Assembly (NCBI GenBank): GCA_964527925.1
Contig: CAZGQO010000001.1
Location: 434,001 to 498,000 of the forward strand
Length of the DNA stretch: 64,000 nucleotides
Direction: 5' to 3'
From: Ch128b sp964527925
GTDB lineage: Bacteria; Bacteroidota; Ignavibacteria; Ch128b
Of this stretch, positions 10,044 to 19,783 are shown one piece after another. Under the pieces are notes generated by a model. That model saw only the letters and a list, made by a program, of their open reading frames with translations. It made no database searches and was not told the DNA's origin. The position numbers and the translations under genes are program-made. Positions within the stretch are counted from its first letter, which is position 1. Every line of letters starts with the position of its first letter.

Positions 10044-11131
10044 TTTTCGAAAACTTCTAAATAATTTTTCACAACTTTTTGCCAGCTAAACTGTTTTGCT
10101 AAAGCTTTAGAATTAGAAGAAATCTTAATTAGATCAGCTTGATTGTTTTTAATAAAATCAAAAATCTCATTAAAACTTTGATGATCTTCTGGATTATAAA
10201 TAAATCCACTCTTACAGTGCCTGATTACTTCAGCTATTCCTACATTTCTGTGAACCATAGGTATCAAACCTTGACTCATACATTCCAGACAGAAAATTGA
10301 AAAAGAGTCAAATGCTGGACCTTTGATTACAAAATGTTTATCCTTCAAAAATTCTCTTAAACTTTCACCTGACATTAATTTGATTTTATAAATGTAGAAA
10401 TTTTCTTTCAAACTAATTGAACCTTCTTCTATTCCTATAATAAACAGTTCAATTGGTAAATCAGAAATTTTATTTAATAATTTTATTAATTCATCCAGAC
10501 CTCTTTCAATATTTGTGGATGTACCATTATAAAAAACGAATCTAAATTGGACTGTGAATTTTTTTTGATCTGCTTCAGTAAAAAAAATTTCATCGAGTCC
10601 ATTGTAAATCACCTCAGAACTTTTGACTAAATCCTGATAGTTTTTCCTGAATTCATTAAGTAATAAGTTAGATACAAAAACATTTGCATTACTTTTTTTG
10701 ATCGCTAATTTTTCAAGCATTAAAACTCTTGCTTTTCGTAAATAGTTGGATTTATGAGTTCCAGATATGATCTCATTTTTAAGCACACCATGATAGGTCG
10801 TCACAATTTTTAATCTGAGAAAATTTTTTAATAGTAAAAAAAGAATTTGAAACACTTCAAGATTGACGATGTGAATAATATCTGGTTGTTCCTTCAATAA
10901 ATAATGAATAATTCTAATCAGACCTAACTTCAATACATATGGCTCTTTAGAAATTATTTTTTTCCCAAATAATCTTTGAACTAACGAAACATCAGAATTC
11001 TTAAAAAAATAATCTATAAATACAACATTCTTTCCTTCTTGATTCAAATGAAACAAAAGCCTTTTCCCGAATTTTTCGGGACCAGATAAAATTTCTGACT
11101 CATTATATCTTCCCATTAAAACTATTGTCAT
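10025..11131 (-). CDS. GT4-family glycosyltransferase
   Basis: A 368-residue GT-B glycosyltransferase. It has an N-terminal Rossmann-like domain (residues 1-180; IIHIVNLEVFQILFLLL, TTYHGVLKNE). The C-terminal domain holds FYNGTSTNIERGLDEL and the acidic pair Asp275/Glu283 (DSFSIFCLE), again Asp in the first position of the EX7E motif. The GRF-type donor loop of other GT4 enzymes is replaced by FYNGTST, so this is a more divergent member. It starts 1 bp after the flippase stop and overlaps the next GT4 gene by 19 bases. Donor and acceptor are unknown. Confidence 0.8.
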   Translation of the reverse strand: MTIVLMGRYNESEILSGPEKFGKRLLFHLNQEGKNVVFIDYFFKNSDVSLVQRLFGKKIISKEPYVLKLGLIRIIHYLLKEQPDIIHIVNLEVFQILFLLLKNFLRLKIVTTYHGVLKNEIISGTHKSNYLRKARVLMLEKLAIKKSNANVFVSNLLLNEFRKNYQDLVKSSEVIYNGLDEIFFTEADQKKFTVQFRFVFYNGTSTNIERGLDELIKLLNKISDLPIELFIIGIEEGSISLKENFYIYKIKLMSGESLREFLKDKHFVIKGPAFDSFSIFCLECMSQGLIPMVHRNVGIAEVIRHCKSGFIYNPEDHQSFNEIFDFIKNNQADLIKISSNSKALAKQFSWQKVVKNYLEVFEKCMKEK

Positions 11132-11132
11132 T

Positions 11133-12386
11133 TCAAACCAAATTGTTTGCTTTTGTGAATCTTATCAAATAGAAAACTTGAAGAATTAAAATTAAGATTG
11201 AACTCAAAATAAGAGATATAACTGCACCAGAAATTCCAAAATATTTTATAAAAATCAGATTAAAAATAAAGTAAAGCAATACAGCGAGAAAAGTTATAAA
11301 CATATTAATTTTTTCCAGTCTAAATGAGTTCAACAATACTCCATTCAAACCAATTAAAAATATAATTGGAATAGCAAATGATAATTGTTTTAAGTAAAAA
11401 ACTGAGTCGAGAAATTTAATTCCAAATAAAACTTTCACAAGAAATTCTCCGAATATTTCAAAAAAAACAACAGTAAAAATTCCAAGACTAAAAAGCAAAA
11501 GAAAATCGACTTTTAATTGTGAAATAAATTTCTTTTGATCAAAATCAGCATACATCTTTGAATAAAAATTGAAAGATTGTAAATAAAAAATTGATGATAA
11601 AACTGATGTCTGTCTGAACAAACTCGAAGCAACGGAATAAACAGCAACATCATGATTCCCCCTGAGAGATTGGAGAATTAAAATATCAATTCTCTCAAAA
11701 GTCATTACAAAAATTACAGACAGTGCAAAAGGGAAGGAAACTTTAACCAGATTCTTAATAACTACCCAGTTGAACGTTTTAAATAAATCAATAAGTTTTA
11801 TCTCATTTATTTTACTTACTAAATATAGAAATTGAAATACCAGAATAAGAAACAAAAAAGATAAACTAATATGAACTTCTACTCTGGTTATTGTAAAGTA
11901 AATTAAAAGTAAAAACAATATTAGTCGAGTGTAAAAAATTGAATAAAAGCTGATGCTGAATTTGTTTTTACCGTTCAAATAAAAAATGAGTATCTGCAAA
12001 ATTGAATAGAAAAAATTTATTAGAGATATTAAAACAATGATTAAACTGATATATATATCACCTTTGAAATAAACCAACGGTACAGGTAAGAAAAAAATCA
12101 TTAACAATAATTTGAATGAAATTGTATTAGTAAGTTGATTTATTCTAAGTTTTCCTGAAGCGGCTTCCCTTTGAATATAAATCGGAAATCCAAAATCAAT
12201 AAATGCAGCTAAAATATTTGTAAATGCAAAAGCGGATACTATTAATCCGTAAAGTTCCTTGTCAACATATCTCGCAATTGAAATATAGAATGCAAAAAAA
12301 GTTAATCGTTCAAAAATATTATAAAGAAAAATATACTTACCATTTGCCCAGATTGATTTTAATTCACCTCTGAATTCCGAAAACAT
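11133..12386 (-). CDS. Wzx-like polysaccharide flippase (MOP superfamily)
   Basis: A 417-residue polytopic inner-membrane protein with about 12 predicted hydrophobic helices and few charged loops. The N-terminus (ISIARYVDKELYGLIVSAFAF ... FGFPIYIQREAA) is the typical opening of Wzx/RfbX-type oligosaccharide flippases. Such proteins move undecaprenyl-linked oligosaccharides across the inner membrane. It directly precedes three GT4 genes (1 bp gap to the first) and follows the EnvC-like gene by 7 bp. The family call is firm; the substrate is not visible from sequence. Confidence 0.86.
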   Translation of the reverse strand: MFSEFRGELKSIWANGKYIFLYNIFERLTFFAFYISIARYVDKELYGLIVSAFAFTNILAAFIDFGFPIYIQREAASGKLRINQLTNTISFKLLLMIFFLPVPLVYFKGDIYISLIIVLISLINFFYSILQILIFYLNGKNKFSISFYSIFYTRLILFLLLIYFTITRVEVHISLSFLFLILVFQFLYLVSKINEIKLIDLFKTFNWVVIKNLVKVSFPFALSVIFVMTFERIDILILQSLRGNHDVAVYSVASSLFRQTSVLSSIFYLQSFNFYSKMYADFDQKKFISQLKVDFLLLFSLGIFTVVFFEIFGEFLVKVLFGIKFLDSVFYLKQLSFAIPIIFLIGLNGVLLNSFRLEKINMFITFLAVLLYFIFNLIFIKYFGISGAVISLILSSILILILQVFYLIRFTKANNLV

Positions 12387-12393
12387 ACAAAGT

Positions 12394-13689
12394 CTATCTT
12401 CTTGCTAGCCAGAGTTCTGGATTTTGTTTTTCTCTTTCTTTCCAGATTTCTAGATGTAACATCTCGCCACTTAAACTTTCACCGCTAAGCGCAATTATAT
12501 CTCCTCTTTTTAATAATTGTCCTTCAGTAACAAGTACATCAGAGAGGTAAGCATAAACTGTTCTATAATCTTCCGAATGATTGAGAATAATGATATTTCC
12601 ATAACCTGGTAACCAGTGTACAATTGAAACTACTCCATCAGCAATTGCCTTAACAGGTGAACCAAATGGAGCTGCTATATCAACACCAAAATTGAGTGTG
12701 ACTGTATTCAGAACCGGATTTTTCTGTTTTCCAAACCGATTTACTATTCTGCCATTAACGGGCCATGGTAGTCTTCCTTTCATCTTTGAAAACGAAGAAA
12801 ATTTTGGAAGAGCGTTAAATAAATCTTCACGATTCTCAGAAAGAGTTGTTGTTTTATTATATGAATTTTTGGTTTGTTGCTTGGTTTCGTTTTTTCTTAC
12901 TGATTTTTGTTGTTGAAGTCGCTTTTGTTCTTCCAGAGCTTTTTGTTTTGCAATGAGTTCTTCTTTTCGTTTTTGTTCAATTAGCTTCTCAATCAGGCTT
13001 GTAATTTGTTTTTCTGATTGTTTTTTTCTCTCGAGATCTTCAAGTAAGGCTTCTTTATTATTTCTGAGGGAACTAACTACATTTCTTTTCTCTGAAATTT
13101 TTTCTCTTAAAGTAGTCTCGTCTTTTGATTTTTGAGTTCTAAGAGTTTCTTTTTCATTTAGAACCTGAAGTAAATTTTGTTTTTCTCTTTCAACTTCTAA
13201 AGCCTTAGCTTTAATTAATTCAAGTCGACGTTTTCTTTCCTCAGAGAATTTTTGAAAATATTTATATCTAAGTAATGCTTGATTTATTGATTCACTGCTT
13301 AATAATAATTCAAGCGGATTTCTTTTTCCATATTTATAAAGGTTAATGACATGCTGTTCATATTCAGATTGAAGTGATTTGAATTCTCGTTCTGCTGTCT
13401 TTAAATCCATTTCTCGGAGTTTAATCTCTTCGTTTAGTCTTTTCTCCTCCTGAGTCAATTGATTAATCAAATTCCGAATCAGTTGAAGTTGTTTATCATA
13501 ATCATCAATAAACTCTAAATTTTTTTTCTCGGCTCTTTGGATTTCTTTTAATTTTTTATCTAGTAGTTGGATTTCATTTCGAATCTTTTCAAGTTCTTTC
13601 TTTCGAGATTGTATAGAATCTCCTCGTTGTGCCAGCAGAATAACAAACATTAAAAAAATTAGAGAAGCTATAATTTTTATTTTTACCAT
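12394..13689 (-). CDS. EnvC-like coiled-coil protein with degenerate LytM (M23) domain
   Basis: A 431-residue periplasmic protein. It has a signal sequence at 1-20, then a long heptad-rich coiled coil (about 25-260, Lys/Glu/Gln-rich), a linker, and a C-terminal LytM domain from about 310. The M23 zinc ligands are not preserved: the first HxxxD site reads NFGVD, and the HxH site reads MLHLE. It is therefore probably not a hydrolase. The architecture matches EnvC, which activates cell-wall amidases during daughter-cell separation. It overlaps the upstream lipoprotein gene by 7 bases, so TPR protein, lipoprotein and EnvC-like protein appear co-expressed, an arrangement also familiar in Bacteroidota. 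Confidence 0.85.
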   Translation of the reverse strand: MVKIKIIASLIFLMFVILLAQRGDSIQSRKKELEKIRNEIQLLDKKLKEIQRAEKKNLEFIDDYDKQLQLIRNLINQLTQEEKRLNEEIKLREMDLKTAEREFKSLQSEYEQHVINLYKYGKRNPLELLLSSESINQALLRYKYFQKFSEERKRRLELIKAKALEVEREKQNLLQVLNEKETLRTQKSKDETTLREKISEKRNVVSSLRNNKEALLEDLERKKQSEKQITSLIEKLIEQKRKEELIAKQKALEEQKRLQQQKSVRKNETKQQTKNSYNKTTTLSENREDLFNALPKFSSFSKMKGRLPWPVNGRIVNRFGKQKNPVLNTVTLNFGVDIAAPFGSPVKAIADGVVSIVHWLPGYGNIIILNHSEDYRTVYAYLSDVLVTEGQLLKRGDIIALSGESLSGEMLHLEIWKEREKQNPELWLARR

Positions 13690-14453
13690 CTCTTAATTAC
13701 CACATCTTCTGGTACCTCTGGATATTGAATAACAGTCTCCTTATTGATATAAATTTCTGAAAAATTTATTTCAAGCCAATTATCTTTCTTTAAATCAATA
13801 AATCTAATTTTACTTGGAAATCGAATCCCATTTTTATCCTTAATGAAACCATTTAATGTCATATTAAGAGTAAATTCACTCCCTTTGATCATTTTAATTT
13901 CCGATATCATCCTTGAAGATTTATCAAAATAAAAGTCGATCCTCCTATCATTTTTAATTTTGGAAAACCTATAAAAATTTCCACTATCAATAACAGGTGA
14001 ACTCGAATCAGAGTTAATCTGATCAGGATTGATATAACCAAGTAATAATGAGTAAATCAAATTTTTGTTTATTTCATCCGCAAAATATTTTCTCAATTTG
14101 CTTGAACTAAAACTTGCATAGATCAATTGGTTATTAAAATTGTTATGAATCATTATTGAATCATCGTTCAAATAAAGATTGCCAACATATATACCCAATG
14201 GACCCCAGAGATCAATACGTGCCCGGTTGTCTTTAAGAGTTATCATTTCGAATTCTAACTTGACTGGAAAATTTTTGGTCGATAAAGAAATAGTTCCCGA
14301 TGCAGAAATTGAATTGATACTTTCAAAATTTGATTTATACTCGTTAAGTAATTCATCGAAACTTATTGACTCATAAGTAACTTTTTTCGAAGTGCTGCAT
14401 GAAATCAATAACGAAAGAGCAAAAATGACTGATAAATTAGAACGAATATTCAT
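13683..14453 (-). CDS. DUF4292-like outer-membrane lipoprotein (LolA/LolB-like fold)
   Basis: A 256-residue predicted lipoprotein. The signal peptide ends in a lipobox (SLLISC, Cys19). The mature part has beta-strand-rich features of the LolA/LolB-like DUF4292 family: an early SISASGTISLSTKN strand pair, RARIDLWGPLGIYVGNLYLNDD, and a late FIDLKKDNWLEINFSEI. It overlaps the TPR gene upstream by 4 bases (ATGA) and the EnvC-like gene downstream by 7. Family members are thought to bind lipid or lipoprotein at the outer membrane, but no function is proven. The family call is from remembered architecture. Confidence 0.72.
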   Translation of the reverse strand: MNIRSNLSVIFALSLLISCSTSKKVTYESISFDELLNEYKSNFESINSISASGTISLSTKNFPVKLEFEMITLKDNRARIDLWGPLGIYVGNLYLNDDSIMIHNNFNNQLIYASFSSSKLRKYFADEINKNLIYSLLLGYINPDQINSDSSSPVIDSGNFYRFSKIKNDRRIDFYFDKSSRMISEIKMIKGSEFTLNMTLNGFIKDKNGIRFPSKIRFIDLKKDNWLEINFSEIYINKETVIQYPEVPEDVVIKRW

Positions 14454-16261
14454 TTAATTTCATTCAATTTTTGTTTGATAGATTCATTTTCTGGATTGAG
14501 TTTTAATGCCAGTTCATAATACTCTTTTGCATCTTCGACCTTGTTCAATTTTATTGAAACATCACCCATATGTTCGAGTATTTCAGCACTCGGTGAACCT
14601 TGATCAATTGCAAGTTTGATATACTTAGCAGCGGTTTCATAATCACCCATTTGAAAGTAAATCCAGCCGAGTGTATCAAGGTAAGAATCAACCAGCGAAT
14701 CCTTTTCCAGTGATTTTTTTGAAAGCTCTAAAGCTCTTTCGAGATTATATTTCCGCTCTGCAAGGCTATAGGCATAATTATTCATTATCATTGAATCATC
14801 AGGATATACCTTCAATGCTTCTTCATACATCGAATCGGATTCAATGTAATAACCAGCATCTTTTAATAACATAGGCAAATTAACCAGTGCAGCGTGATTT
14901 TTACTATCAATCTTAAGCGCATTTCGACAATATTCAATTGCTTCGTTATAATTTTTAATTTTACCAAGGGTATAACCCATCAATACTAACAAATCAGGAT
15001 TTTCAGGACTAAGTTCGATAGCTTTCGAAAAATATTTTGCCGCTTGATTGTAATCAGAAATCTGTAAATAAGAAAAACCAAGAGTTGAGTTGAAATCAAC
15101 ATCGTTTTCATAGTAAGAAATCAAAGGCGTTAATAATCGAATTGAATTTTCATAATTATTATTTCTATAAATTCCATAAGCAATATTCTTAAAATTTTCT
15201 CTTGAGACTTTATCACCAAGAACAAAATTCATCAACTTATCTTCTATATTCTGATTATCAATCAATTTTAAAGCAAGAAGAAAACTTGATATTAGTGTAT
15301 CGTTATTTTTGAATCTCTTCTCGAACCTTTCAATTAATGATTTACGACTTACCGAATCTTTATAAGATTTTTCAAAAATCATATCATACATACCAATACT
15401 AAATAAATTACTGTCTGATAATGATATTTCAGAAAAAGCTTCATCTATGTGAAAAAATGCATCTGTGTATTTTTTTTCATCCAATAAAAGCTGAGCTATT
15501 AAAAAATTAAGAAGCGAATTTTTTGGATATTTCTCATACCAATCAAATGCAACTTTCTTTGCTTCTTCATTTTTATTTCTAATGTAATAGAGAGTTAAAA
15601 GTGTTGCTTTCCAATTAAAATTACGCGGTTCGATATAGATTAATGACTTTAAAACTTTTTCACATTTATCATAATCTGATTGTGAGATGTAATACTCATA
15701 AAGTTCCCCCAAAGCTCGAGTATTTTCTGGATCTATTTCAAGAATTTTTTCATAAATTTTTTCTGTTGTATCAGTATCTTCCGAAGAATATAAACTTGCA
15801 AGAACAAAATAAGCATCGATATAAGTTGAATCGTTCTTTATTATTCGATGTAACAAATTAGCAGCTTTTCTAAATTCATAAATCTGATAATAAAATTGAC
15901 TTGCACCAAACAAATAATATGGTTGAAGAACCGAATCAGGATAAGAAAGTAATTTTTCAAAATACTTCTGAGCAAGTTCAAATTTTTCAATCTTCAATAG
16001 TTCATTTCCAAGTGCAAAATATATGGCAGGATTTTCTTCAAATATTAAAGCTTCTTGAAATTCAAGAATTGCTTTTTCTGATCTTTCTTGAAGCGAATAA
16101 GTAAGTCCATCAATAAAATGTCTCTTGGCTTCAATGTTTTTTATGGATATTAAAGCATCTTTATAGTACTTGTTGTCCTTATAAGTTTTTTCTTGAGAAA
16201 CCAAGAAACCATTAATTGAGACGAATATTATTAGAAAAAATATTAAGTTTTTCATGTACAA
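14450..16261 (-). CDS. Tetratricopeptide-repeat protein, exported
   Basis: A 603-residue protein with an N-terminal signal sequence (MYMKNLIFFLIIFVSINGFLVSQ) and many TPR units over most of its length. Several are clear near the C-terminus, for example YNQAAKYFSKAIELSPENPD, YNEAIEYCRNALKIDSKNHA and VEDAKEYYELALKLNPENES. TPRs make protein-protein scaffolds, here probably in the periplasm. It is the first gene of the long minus-strand run ending at 1039; 150 bp separates it from the divergent ATP-grasp gene, so the main promoter should lie in 16262-16410. Partner proteins are unknown; linkage to the EnvC-like gene suggests cell-envelope assembly or division. Confidence 0.85.
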   Translation of the reverse strand: MYMKNLIFFLIIFVSINGFLVSQEKTYKDNKYYKDALISIKNIEAKRHFIDGLTYSLQERSEKAILEFQEALIFEENPAIYFALGNELLKIEKFELAQKYFEKLLSYPDSVLQPYYLFGASQFYYQIYEFRKAANLLHRIIKNDSTYIDAYFVLASLYSSEDTDTTEKIYEKILEIDPENTRALGELYEYYISQSDYDKCEKVLKSLIYIEPRNFNWKATLLTLYYIRNKNEEAKKVAFDWYEKYPKNSLLNFLIAQLLLDEKKYTDAFFHIDEAFSEISLSDSNLFSIGMYDMIFEKSYKDSVSRKSLIERFEKRFKNNDTLISSFLLALKLIDNQNIEDKLMNFVLGDKVSRENFKNIAYGIYRNNNYENSIRLLTPLISYYENDVDFNSTLGFSYLQISDYNQAAKYFSKAIELSPENPDLLVLMGYTLGKIKNYNEAIEYCRNALKIDSKNHAALVNLPMLLKDAGYYIESDSMYEEALKVYPDDSMIMNNYAYSLAERKYNLERALELSKKSLEKDSLVDSYLDTLGWIYFQMGDYETAAKYIKLAIDQGSPSAEILEHMGDVSIKLNKVEDAKEYYELALKLNPENESIKQKLNEIK

Positions 16262-16410
16262 AAGTTATCTAATGATAGTTAAATAAACAAGAAACCTTAT
16301 TTTTTGTTCATAACTTTTTCAAAGAACATCAAATCTGAAAACTCTTTAACTTAGTCTAAAAAAATCGATTTTCATATTTTATTAACTTGCAATCAAAAAC
16401 GAACAGAATT

Positions 16411-17316
16411 ATGAATTACGATTTAGCTGTTGCCCATACATGGGAATATGATATAGATTTTATTAACTCAATCAAAGATGTATTGAGTACCAAAAGTTTA
16501 CTCACTCTGTTAATCTCTTACGAAAATTTACATGAAGTTTTTACTCAAATTAAAAACGACGAAATAAAATGTAAGTTCTTCCTTGACCGAGCATCAGATG
16601 CAGAAGAAGAATTTGAACCACTGGCAAAACTCATGGAAGAAAAACAAGTATTTATATTAAACAAATATTCCCATGTTGAATTTGCAACTGATAAGGCAAC
16701 AATGCATCTGGAGTTTATCACGAATGGAATTAACACGCCTTATACAATTATCATCTCACCATATAAAGAAAAGAAAGATATAGAGCTTTCACTCGAACAA
16801 TTAGCAAAACTTGGCAGACCATTTATTATCAAACCTGCAAACACAACTGGCGGTGGAATTGGTGTAGTTACTGGTGCTGAAACATTAGCCGATGTTCTAA
16901 AAGCAAGAAAAACTCTTGAAAACGATAAGTATCTTTTACAGGGAAAAATAGAACCTGTAGAGATTGACAACAAAAGATTCTGGTTTAGATCTTTCTATGC
17001 ATTTGGTAAAATTATTCATTGCTGGTGGAATGATTTGACTCACATCTATGATGAAGTAGATTCAAGTGAATATGAAAAATATAATCTCCATGAAATGGAT
17101 GAAATAGTAAACAAAATTCACAAAATCACTAATCTCGAATTTTTCTCAACTGAAATTGCACTAACAAAAGAACAGAATTTTGTGGTAATTGATTATGTAA
17201 ATGATCAGTGCGATATGCGATTCAAATCAAAACATTTTGATGGTGTGCCTGATAGTGTAGTTTATGAGATAATTGAAAATTTAGCAGAGTTTATTTTAAG
17301 TCATAAAAAAAATTAA
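16411..17316 (+). CDS. ATP-grasp domain protein, function unknown
   Basis: A 301-residue protein with an ATP-grasp fold. RPFIIKPANTTGGGIGV is the ATP-binding Lys and glycine-rich loop; FWFRSFYAFGKIIHCWWND and the late FFSTEIALT ... VVIDYVNDQCD supply the metal-binding acidic part. I chose the ATG at 16411; an in-frame TTG at 16387 would add eight residues. ATP-grasp enzymes join a carboxylate to an amine or thiol through an acyl phosphate, but the substrate is not evident. It is a single gene, divergent from the TPR gene and converging with rsgA, whose coding end overlaps by four bases. Confidence 0.75.
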   Translation: MNYDLAVAHTWEYDIDFINSIKDVLSTKSLLTLLISYENLHEVFTQIKNDEIKCKFFLDRASDAEEEFEPLAKLMEEKQVFILNKYSHVEFATDKATMHLEFITNGINTPYTIIISPYKEKKDIELSLEQLAKLGRPFIIKPANTTGGGIGVVTGAETLADVLKARKTLENDKYLLQGKIEPVEIDNKRFWFRSFYAFGKIIHCWWNDLTHIYDEVDSSEYEKYNLHEMDEIVNKIHKITNLEFFSTEIALTKEQNFVVIDYVNDQCDMRFKSKHFDGVPDSVVYEIIENLAEFILSHKKN

Positions 17317-18260
17317 AATTCTTTTTCATCTAAACTTTCAACAAGTCGTAAGTAGCTTTCATATCTTTCGGGTGGGATTATTTCTTCCTCAACACCTTTT
17401 TTGACGGCGCATTCGGGTTCGTGAGTATGTGTACAGGTGTTGAACTTACAATTCTTTGCCAATAAAGATATTTCCCGGAAATAATGAGTAATATCTTCTC
17501 TTGATAATCCATAAGGTTCAATTTCTCTCACTCCAGGTGTATCAATTACAAAAGTATTTTCATTGATTTTGAACAATTGAGCTGTGACGGTTGTGTGTCT
17601 GCCTTTATTCCATGCATCAGATATTTCACCAACTTTCTGATTAATCCTTGAATCTATTGAATTAAGTATTGATGATTTTCCAACGCCAGAATGCCCAATA
17701 AAAACCGAAGTTTTACCCTGAATCAATTTTTTGATTTCGTCAATGCCCATCCCGTTTATAACTGAAGTTCGAACTACTTTATAACCTAAAGCTGAGTAAA
17801 GTTCATACCAGTAATCAAACTTCTTTTTCTTAACGAGATCATATTTATTAATCACAATGATTGGGGTTGTTTCACAACTTTCGGCAGTCACAATTATTCT
17901 ATCCAGCACACGATTATTAAATTTTGGTTTATCGATTGAAACTACACAAAAAGTATAATTTACATTAGCAGCAATTATTTGTTCAAATCTTTTTCCTTTT
18001 TCAGAAACACCTTTTATGTATGGAGCCTTACGGGAAAGATAATTTCTTCTTGTTGGAATTTTTTCAATTACACCAGTTCCATCTTCGTTTAATTCGAAAT
18101 CAACAATATCTCCAACAACAACTAAATCGGTGTAAAGGAGTTTTTCTTTTTTCCACTCAGCTTCAAGTTTTAGTTTGCCCCGTAAAAAACATCTAATTTC
18201 TCTATCCTCATAGAGGACATAATAATCTTTACTTTCGATACGACTAACCATTCCTTTCAT
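17313..18260 (-). CDS. rsgA: Small ribosomal subunit biogenesis GTPase RsgA
   Basis: A 315-residue circularly permuted GTPase that acts late in 30S subunit maturation. The N-terminal OB-fold is at about 1-75. The G motifs come in the permuted order G4 NKYD (138-141), G1 GHSGVGKS (189-196), G3 DTPG (240-243). The C-terminal zinc knuckle has Cys271, Cys276, His278 and Cys284. Length and order match the family. The ATG at 18260 has no strong ribosome-binding site; a second ATG three codons later is possible. It converges with the ATP-grasp gene with a four-base overlap. Confidence 0.96.
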   Translation of the reverse strand: MKGMVSRIESKDYYVLYEDREIRCFLRGKLKLEAEWKKEKLLYTDLVVVGDIVDFELNEDGTGVIEKIPTRRNYLSRKAPYIKGVSEKGKRFEQIIAANVNYTFCVVSIDKPKFNNRVLDRIIVTAESCETTPIIVINKYDLVKKKKFDYWYELYSALGYKVVRTSVINGMGIDEIKKLIQGKTSVFIGHSGVGKSSILNSIDSRINQKVGEISDAWNKGRHTTVTAQLFKINENTFVIDTPGVREIEPYGLSREDITHYFREISLLAKNCKFNTCTHTHEPECAVKKGVEEEIIPPERYESYLRLVESLDEKEF

Positions 18261-18310
18261 AATTTGCGAAAATAATTAAATGGATTTGAATTTATTCTTC
18301 TCATCAAAAA

Positions 18311-18340
18311 AATAAAAGCTCGCACTTGATGGCGAGCTTT
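18311..18340 (-). terminator. Rho-independent terminator after the FadL-like gene
   Basis: Inverted repeat AAAGCTCGC (18315-18323) and GCGAGCTTT (18332-18340) forms a 9-bp stem with an 8-nt loop. Read on the minus strand, the stem is followed by TTTTATTTTTTT, a U-rich tail. It lies about 20 bp past the stop of the FadL-like gene and so ends the 21653-18362 transcript ahead of rsgA. Confidence 0.88.
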
Positions 18341-18361
18341 CATGATAGATTTGATCAATGC

Positions 18362-19783
18362 TTAAAACCTGAATGTGGTCGAGAAAACTACATTGGTCAA
18401 TCTCAAATCTTGGTAGGTTCTCGAAACACCTGAGCCGTAATTATCACCAATGTTTTTCCATTTACCAAAGATATAGGCAAGATCAAAAGAAAATCCTTCA
18501 CTTGAAATATAACCCAATCCAAATGTGAAATACTTTCTATTAAAATCAGAAGGATCATTTTTGAAAGGAGAGTTTTTAACGAAATGCCCGCCTCTAATTC
18601 TAAATCCTGAATTGAACAAATTATATTCAGCACCAAGTGAATAATCCATCACACTTCTAAAGAGTTGTTTTATATCTCGGTTGTTTTTAAGAATCTGAGT
18701 AGCTGAGAGTCGTTTGAATTCCATTTGAGTGTAATCGATAAGATTAATATCAGCACTAATTAAAAATCCTAATTTAGATACAGAAAAACCTAAACCGAAT
18801 TCAAACGGTGACCAGATATCATATTCAATTTTACTTGATAATGGCGGGTCAATATCAGCAGAAAAACCTGTACCGAATTTTGAAACACCATCAACTAAAT
18901 AATTTTCTTTTACAGTGTAGATAGTTGGAAATTTTACAGTTGCACCGAATCTTAGAAAATCTTTTACCCTATACATCATACCCACTTTGGCAGTGAACCC
19001 TGTCAGTTCCCATTGCAGAGTTTCTTCAAGTTTGAAGTATTGAAAATCTGCTGTTCTTGAATCATCTGGATCAGTTTTAATCGTTAAGCCATAAATATTA
19101 TTAATATCTTCTTCTGAATATTCTCTGGTTCTTTCAAATTCACCGCTAATAATTCCCAGTGTTGCACCAAAGGATAAATTTTTTGCAACTTCAATTGCAC
19201 CACTAAATACCCAATTATTTTCTCCACCAGAACTCAAAATTGAACCCGATTGAAATAAGTTTCCATTAATCGGAGTATTTTCACCAGTTTGATCAGTTAA
19301 GTACAACAGATACGAAACATCACCTTTGCCTAAAAGAGCTTGAATCATTGAGGTATTTGTGTTATTAAATCCTTCGAAGTAAAGAGCATCATTGAAATTA
19401 TTATTTCTATTATAGCCGAAAGCAAGAACGAAACTACCTCTGATTACGGGAAATGGAAAAACAAATCCAAGATCACTTAATTCTGTTGCGCTACTTGAAA
19501 AAATGGAAGTGTTTCCAAAAAATGTTGTGTTGTTTTCCAAAGATTGATAACTCAAGCCCCCATGAAATTCCATTCTTCTTAATTGAAAAAGTCCAGCTGG
19601 ATTGTAAATAGTTGCAGAATAATCGTCGCTTACTCCAATGAAAGCATTGCCCAAACCAAGTGGTCTTGCTCCAAGTTTGAAAGGTTGAAAGCTTAATCGC
19701 AGTGCATCGTTAAAATTCTGAGCTGTTGATATACTTGAAATAAAGAAGATTATAGTAAACAAAATTTTTGTTAGTGTTTTCAT
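18362..19783 (-). CDS. OmpP1/FadL-family outer-membrane protein
   Basis: A 473-residue outer-membrane beta-barrel. It has a signal peptide at 1-21 (ending STAQ), then the family opening LGARPLGLGNAFIGVSDDYS followed by TIYNPAGL, and repeated amphipathic strands up to a terminal aromatic residue (VVFSTTFRF), which is typical for barrel insertion. FadL-like proteins move hydrophobic compounds across the outer membrane. Relatives of this group also include the T9SS accessory PorV, so a role there cannot be excluded. Its start overlaps the stop of the preceding lipoprotein gene by four bases (ATGA), and a strong terminator follows. Confidence 0.82.
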   Translation of the reverse strand: MKTLTKILFTIIFFISSISTAQNFNDALRLSFQPFKLGARPLGLGNAFIGVSDDYSATIYNPAGLFQLRRMEFHGGLSYQSLENNTTFFGNTSIFSSSATELSDLGFVFPFPVIRGSFVLAFGYNRNNNFNDALYFEGFNNTNTSMIQALLGKGDVSYLLYLTDQTGENTPINGNLFQSGSILSSGGENNWVFSGAIEVAKNLSFGATLGIISGEFERTREYSEEDINNIYGLTIKTDPDDSRTADFQYFKLEETLQWELTGFTAKVGMMYRVKDFLRFGATVKFPTIYTVKENYLVDGVSKFGTGFSADIDPPLSSKIEYDIWSPFEFGLGFSVSKLGFLISADINLIDYTQMEFKRLSATQILKNNRDIKQLFRSVMDYSLGAEYNLFNSGFRIRGGHFVKNSPFKNDPSDFNRKYFTFGLGYISSEGFSFDLAYIFGKWKNIGDNYGSGVSRTYQDLRLTNVVFSTTFRF

